Source: Abyssalbus ytuae
GTDB lineage: Bacteria; Bacteroidota; Bacteroidia; Flavobacteriales; Flavobacteriaceae
Reading direction: 5' to 3'
NCBI RefSeq assembly: GCF_022807975.1
Contig: NZ_CP094358.1
Location: 3,596,001 to 3,660,000 of the forward strand
Length of the DNA: 64,000 bases
The notes beneath the pieces were generated by a model, which searched no databases, was not told where the DNA came from, and saw nothing but the letters and a program-made list of their open reading frames with translations. A program made the translations under genes and the position numbers. Of the stretch, positions 9,976 through 18,096 are shown piece after piece. Each line of letters opens with the position of its first letter. Positions within the stretch are counted from its first letter, which is position 1.

Positions 9976-10185
9976 ATGGACATAGTAGAGAAGAGAGATT
10001 ATATACACCGTCATTTACACATTGCGAATGAAAGTACATTAAATGAGTTTTATGAAACGCTTCGCAAAGAAGAATTAAAAACAAAGTTAGAAAGCAGGGC
10101 TCATAAATCGGAGGCAGATATCCAATCAGGGAAAGTCTTTTCAAGAGATGAAGTTAAAAAAAGGACTTCTAACCCAGGCCAATAA
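9976..10185 (+). CDS. Putative antitoxin of a RelE/ParE-type module
   Basis: A 69-residue charged protein with an N-terminal helix (VEKRDYIHRHLHIANESTLNEFYETLRKEE) and a flexible basic C-terminal half (SRDEVKKRTSNPGQ), the usual shape of a small type II antitoxin. Its stop codon shares a base with the start of the downstream toxin (TAATG), so the two are translationally coupled. The antitoxin would bind and block the toxin and repress its own promoter. Assignment rests more on the pairing than on its sequence. Confidence 0.75.
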   Translation: MDIVEKRDYIHRHLHIANESTLNEFYETLRKEELKTKLESRAHKSEADIQSGKVFSRDEVKKRTSNPGQ

Positions 10186-10484
10186 TGAAGCTCATATATA
10201 CCAACCAGGCTATTATAAGCCTGGAAGAAGCACTGGAATTTATTGCGCCTAAAGTGACACATGAAAAATTAATTGAGATCCGGGATAAAATATTAGACGC
10301 AGCCGACACTTTAATTGAACAACCGTTGCAAGGCCAAACAGAACCTTATTTAGAACATTTAGGTTTGAAACATCGTCGAATTATAGAAAGCCATTACAAA
10401 ATAATTTACAGAATAATAGGTGAATGTATTTATATCACTGATATTTTTGACTCCCGACAGGACCCCGGTACAATGAAAGGTTAA
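10185..10484 (+). CDS. Type II toxin of the RelE/ParE family
   Basis: A 99-residue protein with the RelE/ParE fold pattern: an N-terminal strand (KLIYTNQAIISLEEALEFIA), two helices, then strands with the conserved basic core (HRRIIESHYKIIYRII) and the ending ITDIFDSRQDP, which is characteristic of the family. RelE-type members cut mRNA on the ribosome and ParE-type members poison gyrase; sequence alone does not decide. It overlaps the antitoxin by one base. The pair sits exactly between the two copies of the duplicated lipoprotein block, where it may stabilise the repeat or have arrived with it. Confidence 0.85.
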   Translation: MKLIYTNQAIISLEEALEFIAPKVTHEKLIEIRDKILDAADTLIEQPLQGQTEPYLEHLGLKHRRIIESHYKIIYRIIGECIYITDIFDSRQDPGTMKG

Positions 10485-10495
10485 TTCCCTCCGCT

Positions 10496-10520
10496 CCCCG
10501 AAGTCTCCCGACTTACGGGG
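10496..10520. repeat. Intergenic palindromic element, copy 3
   Basis: Arms CCCCGAAGTC and GACTT-A-CGGGG around TCCC, with a single bulged A on the right arm. It starts 12 bases after the toxin gene. The core AAGTCTCCCGACTT is identical to that of copy 1. It is followed by AAAATAAAAA, compatible with a terminator role. Confidence 0.7.
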
Positions 10521-10556
10521 AAAATAAAAAAACAAATCTTTATCCAGGAAAAAAGT

Positions 10557-10598
10557 GTAAGTTGGTTCGAGAATATAAACCAAAAACAACCAGCTTAC
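10557..10598. repeat. Second hairpin type following palindrome copy 3
   Basis: Arms GTAAGTTGGTT (10557-10567) and AACCAGCTTAC (10588-10598) pair over 11 positions with one G-U wobble. A related but less perfect hairpin follows palindrome copy 2 at about 9846-9886. The two flanks are homologous (ACAAATCTTTATC shared), so this is part of the duplicated intergenic unit. Confidence 0.55.
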
Positions 10599-10660
10599 AA
10601 TAATATTATCTAAAGTCAGTACCCTTTATAAAGGGCTGACAGTTTAACCCTTCACAAATT

Positions 10661-12091
10661 CCCCAACCTGTAAAGCAAAAATTTTTAAAATTCTTGTAGG
10701 TTTATAACTCGCGGTAAATCAGCAGCCAAGCTGGTTTAAACAATCCTTTTTTCTTCATTTCCACCCTTTATAAAGAAAACAGTAACCTTTTGTATACTCT
10801 TTTTCTTATGAGCTACTTAAAATAAAAATTACATTCACCCCCATATTTATGAAAGCCATTTAGTACCACGCGTAATGAATTTTTAATAATTGTATAAAGT
10901 GCATGGAGGCACCTTTAAAATATTTAAGTAAATCATAAAACTATAAACATTATACACATGAAGGTAATAGGAAAATTATTAACAGCAGTAATTATTTTAA
11001 TGGTTTTGTCTTGTAATCAGGATGATGAAGGATCTGGACCTGTTTTTGAGTTAGAAAACCTCCAATTGAAGGCAAATTCCATCTCAGCAAATGAAGTAAC
11101 ATTCCAGGTTAATTATAAAATAATCAATGCCTCTTCTTACATCGAACAAAAAATACTCTATAAAAAATCAGATGCATTGGAATGGAAGGAAAATAGAGGA
11201 GAAACCATCACAGGTTTGGAACCGGGTGTAAAATATGTAGCAAAAGCCATCCTTAACGTAGAGAAATTAAATAAAGAAAGCCCTGAAATTATTTTTACCA
11301 CCTATGGTTTTAACCATACAGGTTTAATAGGAGACCGGATCCTTTTAAATCGTCAGTTTAATATTATTAACAGTGGTGATAGTTCTAATTTCATAGAGGC
11401 AGCTCCACTTAAAGGGTATCTTAAAGTTGATAATGACAGCCTTGAACTAAAAAGTATTGAGGTTATGTCGGATTACAGAATTATAATAAGTTTACCGGAG
11501 AATACTCAATATTTTTTTGAAAAGGATGAAGAATACATAGAATCTAAAAAATTCTCAATAGGCTTATTTAGCGGAGAATATTATATTGAAATTACAGAAT
11601 CTTTTAATTACTCTTCCGATCCTTTAGTTAAAGAATTTACCCTTTACAATAAATACCCTCAAATAAACAGTGTAGAAGTTAACAAATCCTATGTTTGTGA
11701 AAATGGCCAGGGGTTTAACAAATTAAAAGTAGAAGGTAATTTTTGGACACTGGTGGGAGGGTTTTATGACAATGCAAATGATAATTATAACAACCCCCGG
11801 GAATTGTCTTTAAGTATTACAAGTGTTGATAATCCGTTCATACAGAAGGTATTCCTAAAAGAAGAAGATATGGTGTATGATAAGGCAAATTACATTTCGG
11901 AGTATTGTGATAAAGATGCATATTATTCGGTAGAAATTATTTCTTATAACCCTTTTCATACACTGCAAAATATTTATTTGCACCTGTCCAAAGAAGACTT
12001 TCCTCCAGGCGAGTATATATTAAAATACGATGTAATTGATTATGGTGATGAAGAATTTAAGTCTAACGAATATTTATTTACCCTGGAATAA
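10661..12091 (+). repeat. Duplicated 1.4-kb block, copy 2 (leader plus lipoprotein gene)
   Basis: Second copy of the block at 8310-9737, in direct orientation about 2.35 kb downstream. Leader and 3' two-thirds of the gene are nearly identical between copies. The gap 10485-10957 contains palindrome copy 3, the 10557 hairpin and this leader, and no further gene. Confidence 0.85.
10958..12091 (+). CDS. Putative surface lipoprotein, paralogue B
   Basis: Same length (377 residues) and build as the protein at 8604-9737: lipoprotein signal with lipobox MVLSC, acidic stretch, then a beta-rich body with no catalytic motif. Compared with paralogue A, the signal peptide and residues from about 146 onward are nearly identical, whereas residues 31-145 carry many replacements (for example ELENLQLKANSISANEVT against EIENLELQLTSITMYEAK). 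That mosaic suggests gene conversion of the 3' part or diversification of the membrane-distal N-terminal domain. A five-copy 41-bp tandem repeat follows its stop. Function unknown. Confidence 0.75.
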   Translation: MKVIGKLLTAVIILMVLSCNQDDEGSGPVFELENLQLKANSISANEVTFQVNYKIINASSYIEQKILYKKSDALEWKENRGETITGLEPGVKYVAKAILNVEKLNKESPEIIFTTYGFNHTGLIGDRILLNRQFNIINSGDSSNFIEAAPLKGYLKVDNDSLELKSIEVMSDYRIIISLPENTQYFFEKDEEYIESKKFSIGLFSGEYYIEITESFNYSSDPLVKEFTLYNKYPQINSVEVNKSYVCENGQGFNKLKVEGNFWTLVGGFYDNANDNYNNPRELSLSITSVDNPFIQKVFLKEEDMVYDKANYISEYCDKDAYYSVEIISYNPFHTLQNIYLHLSKEDFPPGEYILKYDVIDYGDEEFKSNEYLFTLE

Positions 12092-12121
12092 GTAAATACA
12101 AGTGTCCCTCCTCGGCTACCC

Positions 12122-12314
12122 GGGAAACCGTCTCGCAGGCTGCAGGGACAAATCCCCGAGGATGGAAACCGTCTCGCAGAACTGCAGGAACAAATCCCAG
12201 ATCGGGAAAACGTCTCGCAGGGCTGCAGGAACAAATCCCAGATCGGGAAAACGTCTCGCAGAACTGCAGGGACAAATCCCGACCCGGGAAACCATCTCGC
12301 AGAACTGCACGGAA
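12122..12314. repeat. Tandem repeat, 41-bp unit, five copies (last partial)
   Basis: Units start at 12122, 12163, 12204, 12245 and 12286, exactly 41 bases apart. Each opens with GGAAAMCGTCTCGCAG, continues with an RRCTGCAGG segment and ends in ACAAATCCC. Within a unit GCAG-AA-CTGC can fold on itself and the outer GGGA/TCCC ends are also inverted. The period is not a multiple of three and no reading frame is kept, so the array is non-coding. It is much more GC-rich than its surroundings. Confidence 0.9.
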
Positions 12315-12357
12315 AAGGACAAAAGAGAAATACTAATTTTTAAACAACTTTTATATA

Positions 12358-13128
12358 ATGATTATATCATCAAATTTACATGAACTCCGAAACGGGGAAT
12401 TCATGGCTTTTATTTCCAACACCCTCGATATTTTAAATAAGGCCGACCTTACAGCTACCGGGTTGCAGGAACAGGTAATGGAGCTTTCCTCTGTTTATAG
12501 CATTCTAAAAGAACATTATAAAATGGAGCGGAGCAGCCGGATTACCCGTTCACTGGTTTTGCTTGATGAAGCCCGCGACCGGTATTTTGTAAGCCTTCGC
12601 GGACTCTTACAGTTTCACACCCAGGGGCATCCGGACGAAACCCTCCGGCAACAGGCCAACCTATTGCTTAAAGCTCTGGAAAACCATGGTTCGGACTTGC
12701 ACCGGAAAAACTACCAGGAGCAAACTGCAGGCACCTACAGCATTATAAATATTATTGAGCAGAGTGAAGAACTTACTGCCACTATAAAAGCACTTTACCT
12801 GGAAGAGTATTTTGAAGGTATGAAAACCTCCAATGCAGAGTTTGACGAGTCCTACCTGGAAAGAAACAGTGAGTATGCGGCGATACCCAAGGAAAAACTG
12901 GCCGAATTGAGGGAACAGGGCGAAAAATTATTTGAAAAAATAGTACTGTACATCAATGCAAACCTGGTACTGGCAGAAGATACAACCCCGTTTGAAACAC
13001 TCGCTTCCGAAATTGATACCCTGGTTAAAACCTATCAGGAAAACGCCCGCCGCCGGCATGGCAATAGTATAGATGAAGACCTGAATGAAGACTATGATGA
13101 ACTCGAAGACGAAAATGAAAATGAATAA
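12358..13128 (+). CDS. DUF6261-like helical protein, function unknown
   Basis: A 256-residue, almost entirely alpha-helical protein without signal peptide or membrane segment. The opening (LHELRNGEFMAFISNTLDIL) and the layout of long helices match my recollection of the Bacteroidetes DUF6261 family, which is often found as scattered copies beside repeats. A helix around residues 75-95 (ARDRYFVSLRGLLQFHTQG) is well formed. The C-terminal 20 residues are highly acidic (EDLNEDYDELEDENENE). It lies between the 41-bp tandem array and two palindromic elements, and is followed after 150 bases by the giant split gene. No biochemical role can be given. Confidence 0.65.
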   Translation: MIISSNLHELRNGEFMAFISNTLDILNKADLTATGLQEQVMELSSVYSILKEHYKMERSSRITRSLVLLDEARDRYFVSLRGLLQFHTQGHPDETLRQQANLLLKALENHGSDLHRKNYQEQTAGTYSIINIIEQSEELTATIKALYLEEYFEGMKTSNAEFDESYLERNSEYAAIPKEKLAELREQGEKLFEKIVLYINANLVLAEDTTPFETLASEIDTLVKTYQENARRRHGNSIDEDLNEDYDELEDENENE

Positions 13129-13153
13129 TGACAAAACGTTGGTGCGAGTGGCG

Positions 13154-13181
13154 TTCCGCTAAGTCTCCTGACTTAGCGGAA
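13154..13181. repeat. Intergenic palindromic element, copy 4
   Basis: Arms TTCCGCTAAGTC and GACTTAGCGGAA form a perfect 12-base stem around the tetraloop TCCT. The core AAGTCTCCTGACTT matches copies 1-3, but the outer arm sequence is different and both sides have changed together. Confidence 0.8.
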
Positions 13182-13199
13182 GATACACATAACGCGTCT

Positions 13200-13227
13200 T
13201 TGCGCAAAGTGTCCTCACTTTGCGCAA
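13200..13227. repeat. Intergenic palindromic element, copy 5
   Basis: Arms TTGCGCAAAGTG and CACTTTGCGCAA form a perfect 12-base stem around TCCT. Here even the C-G pair next to the loop is swapped to G-C, so the core reads AAGTGTCCTCACTT. A degenerate further copy follows at about 13230-13246 (TAAGTCCTGGCTTA). Confidence 0.8.
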
Positions 13228-13278
13228 TAATAAGTCCTGGCTTAGCAAAATAAAAAAAAGCTTTAAACAAGTAATAGC

Positions 13279-16098
13279 ATGAAACAACTTTACCTTCTTA
13301 CCATAACATTACTTTTTACCCTTTTTAGCTTTGCCGGCACAGGTAAAGATTCCCTGTTGGTACATAAAAAAGTACGTTACCGGCACTATTTTAACAACAA
13401 GCAGCAAGGTACCCTTGATGAAGTCACCAGGCAATTGCTCAAAAATATAAAGTCCGGGCATACTAAAATTTCCGGGAAAGCCGGATCACAATACCGTAGT
13501 TTTTCATCCTTGAATGAATATGATAAAGCAGTAACAACATCCTCCTCTTTTTTAGATAACCTGGCCGAGTTTACTTCCGATTATCTTAAATCCGTTATAA
13601 AAACAGATGAAAGAGCCGATTCTGTTATAAAAGCCGGGGATGCATTAATTGATATGATTGAACGAAACCAAAAGTTCATCAATATCATGACCGGTAACGA
13701 ACTTCTGGAATTTCCTGTAGGCATAAAAAAGAATGTTTCCCCGGTTTCTTCCATTACTATAGGAGTAATGCGAGCCAAATTACATGCTAACTATGCAGAA
13801 GTAGACCTTTTTGCCCGGCTGGTTTTAGGAGAATTGGGAGGCAAAGCGTTATTTTTTGGGGCAGAAGGGGTAAAAATATCACACCAGGGAGGCATTTACG
13901 GAGAAGCCAGATTAAACTTATTGGCCGATATTCCCGTAGCTCAAAGCGGCGGGCAATGGTTACTCACCTTTAAAGGAAACTTTAAACAAAGTGATGGTAC
14001 TTCTAATAGCGGTACCTATATAATTATAGATTGTGAAGGAAAAGTAAAAGAAGTATCACTGGAAGGCGACGTACGTATTGCCAAAACAGTGGCAGTGCCT
14101 GTTGATGAAAACGGAAAAAAAACACATCCCGGCTCCACTACCCCCAACGACGGCCGAAGCCCTGTGGGTAATGACAGCTATGTTGGGGCCGGCTTTAAAA
14201 TTGTAGTAGAATCACTTGGCGATCTGCTTTTAGAAGTAGACCTCCCGCATTTTGAACCAAGGAATATGCCCGGCTGGACCTTTAAAGGCCATAATATGAT
14301 ATTGGATTTAAGCGATGCCAAAAACTCCGGCAAAGTAGTTTTTCCCGACATATATACACAATATAATTTACTGGTTCCCGGAAATGAGAACCTGTGGAGG
14401 GGTTTTTATGCAGAAGAAGTAAGCATCACATTACCACCCGAATTCAGGAAAAAAGGTTCCGGTAAAAGAATTACCGCCGGTGCAAAAGGGCTTATCATTG
14501 ATAATTTTGGGGTGTCAGGCCATTTTTTTGCTAACAATTTGCTGCATCTTAACGAAGGCGATGCCAGTAAATGGCAGTTTTCGGTAGATTCCGTCCATGT
14601 AAATTTGCAAGTAAACCATTTTATAGAAGCCGGTTTTAATGGACAGATAGTATTACCAATCAGTGAAGAAAAATCTACAGGGGGCAGGTTGTCATACACC
14701 GGGTTAATAACAGCCGACAAACTTTACAGTGTTAAGGTAAATGTAGAAGAAGATGTAAACTTCAATATTTTTAGGGCAAAGGCAAAACTTTTTAAAGAAT
14801 CCTTTATTGAACTTAAAGTTGATAACGGAAAATTTCAGCCCGAAGCCAACCTTACCGGGTTAATGGCCTTTAAAAACTCACAAAAAGAACAACTCAATAA
14901 TATATCATCCTCATCCGGGCATGATATAGAAGACCTGGAGTTTGAAGGGCTTTCATTTCAGGAATTTCATATTCAAACTGCCAAAAAGCCTTACTTAAGC
15001 ATCAAATATGCCGGGTTTAAAGATACCATTGCTTTACCAAGAATATATGATTTCGAACTTGGTTTTTACGATATTGAAATAAAAACCAAAAACGAAACCC
15101 GGGCAGAACTCGGGTTTAACAGTTATGTAAACCTCGATGAAACCGGTATTCATGGTGATGTACGGTTGCGTATTATAGGAGAACTGGAAGATGGTGATTA
15201 CCTTAAATGGAAATACAAAACACTAAAAATAGATTCCGTAGAGGTAGATGTAAAGAAAAGTGATTTTGAGTTTCATGGTAAATTACATTTTTTTAAAAAT
15301 AATCCTGAATACGGAAAAGGATTAGCAGGTAAGTTACAGTTTTCCTCAGAAAGCCTGGAAATAGAACTGGAGGCAAAAGGAATTTTTGGTAAAACAGAAG
15401 GTTATCGTTATTGGTTTGTAGATGGCTACGGACGGCCTAAAAAATCTGGCAACAGCAACTTTACCATTTATGATATTGGAGGGGGAATGTACCACAATAT
15501 GCGAAAAGCCGGGGTAGATGAACGATCCCATTCCATGTCGGGCATTTACTATATGCCGGATAACCGTGTTAAATTCGGTTTCAAGGCCCTGGCAGCATTT
15601 GAAGTTAAAAAATCATCCACCTTTACCGGCCTTGTGGCTATTGAAATGAGCTTTAACAGGCACGGCGGAGTTAACAGGCTGGGATTTTACGGGGCTGCCG
15701 CCCTTATGAACGGGTCAGGCGGAAGCAACCCTTTTGGAGAAGTAGACGATATGCAGGCCACCCTTGCACAAAAAGAACAATCCCTTTCAAACTTTCATGA
15801 GCTTTCCATAGACAAAGAAGGCATAAAATATTTTGCTACCGAAGTGTTTCCCGATTTACTTACCGGCAGGGAAGCCTTTGCCGCCCAGGTAGGTATTGAT
15901 TTTGACTTTACCAATAAAACTTACTGGGGAATGTTTGATATATTCCTCAATATGGGCCTGATAAAAGGAGCCGGGGAAAAAAACAGGCTGGGTTACCTGG
16001 AATTTTACAATGCCCCGGATGATTGGTACATCTATATAGGAACCCCCGATAAACTTGGGAATAAAAGACATACCTATTGGGGGAGCTGTAAAACTTAA
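13279..16098 (+). CDS. Giant secreted beta-rich protein, N-terminal part (frameshifted)
   Basis: Residues 1-20 are a signal peptide (ends FSFAG). The remainder is a long series of beta-rich segments with recurring phrases of the type 'LPPEFRKKGSG ... LIIDNFGVSGHFFANNLL ... FNGQIVLPIS', reminiscent of DUF6603-like giant proteins, though I am not certain of the family. The reading frame ends at 16098 in a non-conserved tail (NKRHTYWGSCKT), while the next frame continues the same kind of sequence with no signal peptide (LGIKDIPIGGAVKLKIDLYY). The two are therefore almost certainly one protein of about 1,600 residues, joined near 16051-16057. The coding part is otherwise intact and well composed, so this may be a recent mutation, a sequencing error or a real +1 recoding site. 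Confidence 0.65.
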   Translation: MKQLYLLTITLLFTLFSFAGTGKDSLLVHKKVRYRHYFNNKQQGTLDEVTRQLLKNIKSGHTKISGKAGSQYRSFSSLNEYDKAVTTSSSFLDNLAEFTSDYLKSVIKTDERADSVIKAGDALIDMIERNQKFINIMTGNELLEFPVGIKKNVSPVSSITIGVMRAKLHANYAEVDLFARLVLGELGGKALFFGAEGVKISHQGGIYGEARLNLLADIPVAQSGGQWLLTFKGNFKQSDGTSNSGTYIIIDCEGKVKEVSLEGDVRIAKTVAVPVDENGKKTHPGSTTPNDGRSPVGNDSYVGAGFKIVVESLGDLLLEVDLPHFEPRNMPGWTFKGHNMILDLSDAKNSGKVVFPDIYTQYNLLVPGNENLWRGFYAEEVSITLPPEFRKKGSGKRITAGAKGLIIDNFGVSGHFFANNLLHLNEGDASKWQFSVDSVHVNLQVNHFIEAGFNGQIVLPISEEKSTGGRLSYTGLITADKLYSVKVNVEEDVNFNIFRAKAKLFKESFIELKVDNGKFQPEANLTGLMAFKNSQKEQLNNISSSSGHDIEDLEFEGLSFQEFHIQTAKKPYLSIKYAGFKDTIALPRIYDFELGFYDIEIKTKNETRAELGFNSYVNLDETGIHGDVRLRIIGELEDGDYLKWKYKTLKIDSVEVDVKKSDFEFHGKLHFFKNNPEYGKGLAGKLQFSSESLEIELEAKGIFGKTEGYRYWFVDGYGRPKKSGNSNFTIYDIGGGMYHNMRKAGVDERSHSMSGIYYMPDNRVKFGFKALAAFEVKKSSTFTGLVAIEMSFNRHGGVNRLGFYGAAALMNGSGGSNPFGEVDDMQATLAQKEQSLSNFHELSIDKEGIKYFATEVFPDLLTGREAFAAQVGIDFDFTNKTYWGMFDIFLNMGLIKGAGEKNRLGYLEFYNAPDDWYIYIGTPDKLGNKRHTYWGSCKT

Positions 16099-18085
16099 AA
16101 TAGACCTCTACTACATGACCGGGACAATTTTACCCGATCCTGCAGCACCACCACGTGAAGTTATTGATATACTCGACCTTAAAGGAGATGAACTTATATT
16201 CGGAAGAAACTTTGGCAGCCAGCTTGCGCACGGCAAAGGATATGCCTTCGGGGCCAGGGTGGAAGCCAGTATGGGCTTTGACTGGGGAATTATTTATGCC
16301 TTCATAAAAGCAGGAGCCGGCTTTGATTTAATGATTAAAGATTTCGGAGACGTACAATGCGCGGGCAGGTCAGGTACAATAGGCCTGGATGGTTGGTATG
16401 CCACAGGGCAGCTCTATGCCTATTTGCAGGGAGAAATAGGGGCACAGATAAAAGTTTTTGGAGTGAAGAAACGTGTACGTATTTTAGAAGCAGGTATTGC
16501 AGTTTTGGCACAGGGGCAAATGCCAAACCCGTGGTATGTAAAAGGCTATGCCGGCGTAAAAGTAAGAGTACTGGGAATTGTGACCATACGTGCAAGATTA
16601 AAGGTAATAATAGGCGAAAAATGTGAAATGATAGGGAAAACAGGACTGCAGGAAGTAGTTATTATCTCCGATATTGTACCCAATGATAATGACGAAGATG
16701 TAGACGTTTTTGAGGCCGTTCAGGTAGCATTTAATGTACCCGCAGGTGATGAACTGAAAATTGAAGAAGATAATGGTACCCGGACATACCGGGTGAATTT
16801 CAGGGAACTAACAGTAAAAAAAGGAAACACCACAATACAGGGCGAACTCACCTGGAACAATACCAATGACCTTTTAACTTTTGAATCCGTTGATGTACTA
16901 CCCCCGGAAACAACCATCACAGCAATAGCCAAAGTGTCCTTTGAAGAGAAAATTTCCGGTGCATGGAAAACTGTTATCGAAAACGGACAGGCCATAGTGG
17001 AGGAAAAGTCCGTTACCTTTAAAACAGGCAAAGCCCCCACTAAAATACCCTACAAAAATATAGTTTATATGTATCCCGTTATAGACCAGCAGTATATGCT
17101 GCCAAAAGAATCCAAAACAGGATACATCCAGTTAGAAAAAGGCCAGGACTACCTGTTCAATACCCCCGGATATGAAGATAAATTATTTTTTACCGATGAA
17201 GCCGGGAACATTTCCCGGGCCACAGGCTTTTCATACAATAACTCAGCCAATAAGCTCAGCTTTAACCTGCCTGTCCTGAAAAACTCCGGGAACTATACCT
17301 TTAAACTGGTAACAGCCAAACCCGGAACGCTGGCCGAAGGCACTTCCGTTCAGGAAGTATTTACCGAGGTAAATGAAGATGTATCCGTTTCCTCCAATAC
17401 TATTACAGGTAGTGTTGTCAGTGATGCAATGTTTATAAGGCTGGAATTTCCTTTTACCACCAGCAGGCACAATACCTTTAAACAAAAAATGAAGAGCCTG
17501 AAAATAAGGAATCAGTTTACCCTCATAGACGGAGCCTCCGATGTGGCAGCCCTGGGCATAGGACTGGAAGAATATGAACCCTTTGGCGAAAATGACGTAA
17601 AAGGTACCCAGTATACCGCACACAAACCATTATTATATGTAGAAGGGATCATGACAGATACCTATTATAACAACGAAATTTACCCCCTTATCTATAAAAA
17701 TTATCCTTTAGATGGCAATATACGGGTAGAAAGAAATACCGAAGAACTCGGCCTGCCGCCTGTAAAATCCTTCTTTATCACCAGTACTTATGATATCTAT
17801 GTAAGGGCAAACCCGGCCAGCACTCACCTTAAAACCCAGTTTCCTTACCGATGGCACCTGGCAAGGGCATTTAAACAGGATTTTGTGGAACTGCAATATA
17901 AAATAGTAAACCGCTACCTGAATGTAAACGAAGTGGAACCCTGGGTGTTTGAAAAGTACGGATATATAATAAATGGCATATTTCCCTACATAAATATTGA
18001 AAAATACAAAGCACGGGTAACCTATATATTACCAGGCAAAACAAGCGGTAATTCACGTACAATAGAATATAAAAACCAATTTTAA
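16055..18085 (+). CDS. Giant secreted beta-rich protein, C-terminal part (frameshifted)
   Basis: This frame picks up where the upstream frame loses homology-like sequence. The nominal start is TTG at 16055, inside the upstream gene, without a signal peptide, which makes an independent start unlikely. The first ~190 residues are glycine-rich beta structure (FGARVEASMGFDWGIIYAFIKAGAGFDLM, shown here in part; AYLQGEIGAQIKVFG; VKGYAGVKVRVLGIVTIRARLKV), ending in a Cys-containing strand. Later residues contain Ig/Big-like strands (PPETTITAIAKVSF) and a repeat-poor C-terminal domain. The multi-Fn3 gene follows 11 bases after the stop, so both parts belong to one operon. Its role is unknown; a secreted or surface scaffold is inferred from context. 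Confidence 0.6.
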   Translation: MGIKDIPIGGAVKLKIDLYYMTGTILPDPAAPPREVIDILDLKGDELIFGRNFGSQLAHGKGYAFGARVEASMGFDWGIIYAFIKAGAGFDLMIKDFGDVQCAGRSGTIGLDGWYATGQLYAYLQGEIGAQIKVFGVKKRVRILEAGIAVLAQGQMPNPWYVKGYAGVKVRVLGIVTIRARLKVIIGEKCEMIGKTGLQEVVIISDIVPNDNDEDVDVFEAVQVAFNVPAGDELKIEEDNGTRTYRVNFRELTVKKGNTTIQGELTWNNTNDLLTFESVDVLPPETTITAIAKVSFEEKISGAWKTVIENGQAIVEEKSVTFKTGKAPTKIPYKNIVYMYPVIDQQYMLPKESKTGYIQLEKGQDYLFNTPGYEDKLFFTDEAGNISRATGFSYNNSANKLSFNLPVLKNSGNYTFKLVTAKPGTLAEGTSVQEVFTEVNEDVSVSSNTITGSVVSDAMFIRLEFPFTTSRHNTFKQKMKSLKIRNQFTLIDGASDVAALGIGLEEYEPFGENDVKGTQYTAHKPLLYVEGIMTDTYYNNEIYPLIYKNYPLDGNIRVERNTEELGLPPVKSFFITSTYDIYVRANPASTHLKTQFPYRWHLARAFKQDFVELQYKIVNRYLNVNEVEPWVFEKYGYIINGIFPYINIEKYKARVTYILPGKTSGNSRTIEYKNQF

Positions 18086-18096
18086 GAAAAACAGAA

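Noticed and set aside
12102-12383. Open frames on both strands through the 41-bp repeat array
   Set aside because: Several frames are open at once with cysteine- or arginine-rich repeats, typical of stop-poor GC-rich repeats and not of a gene.
16055-16098. Independent start of a second gene at TTG 16055
   Set aside because: No signal peptide, no spacing, and the protein begins in mid-domain; a frameshift of one gene explains it better.
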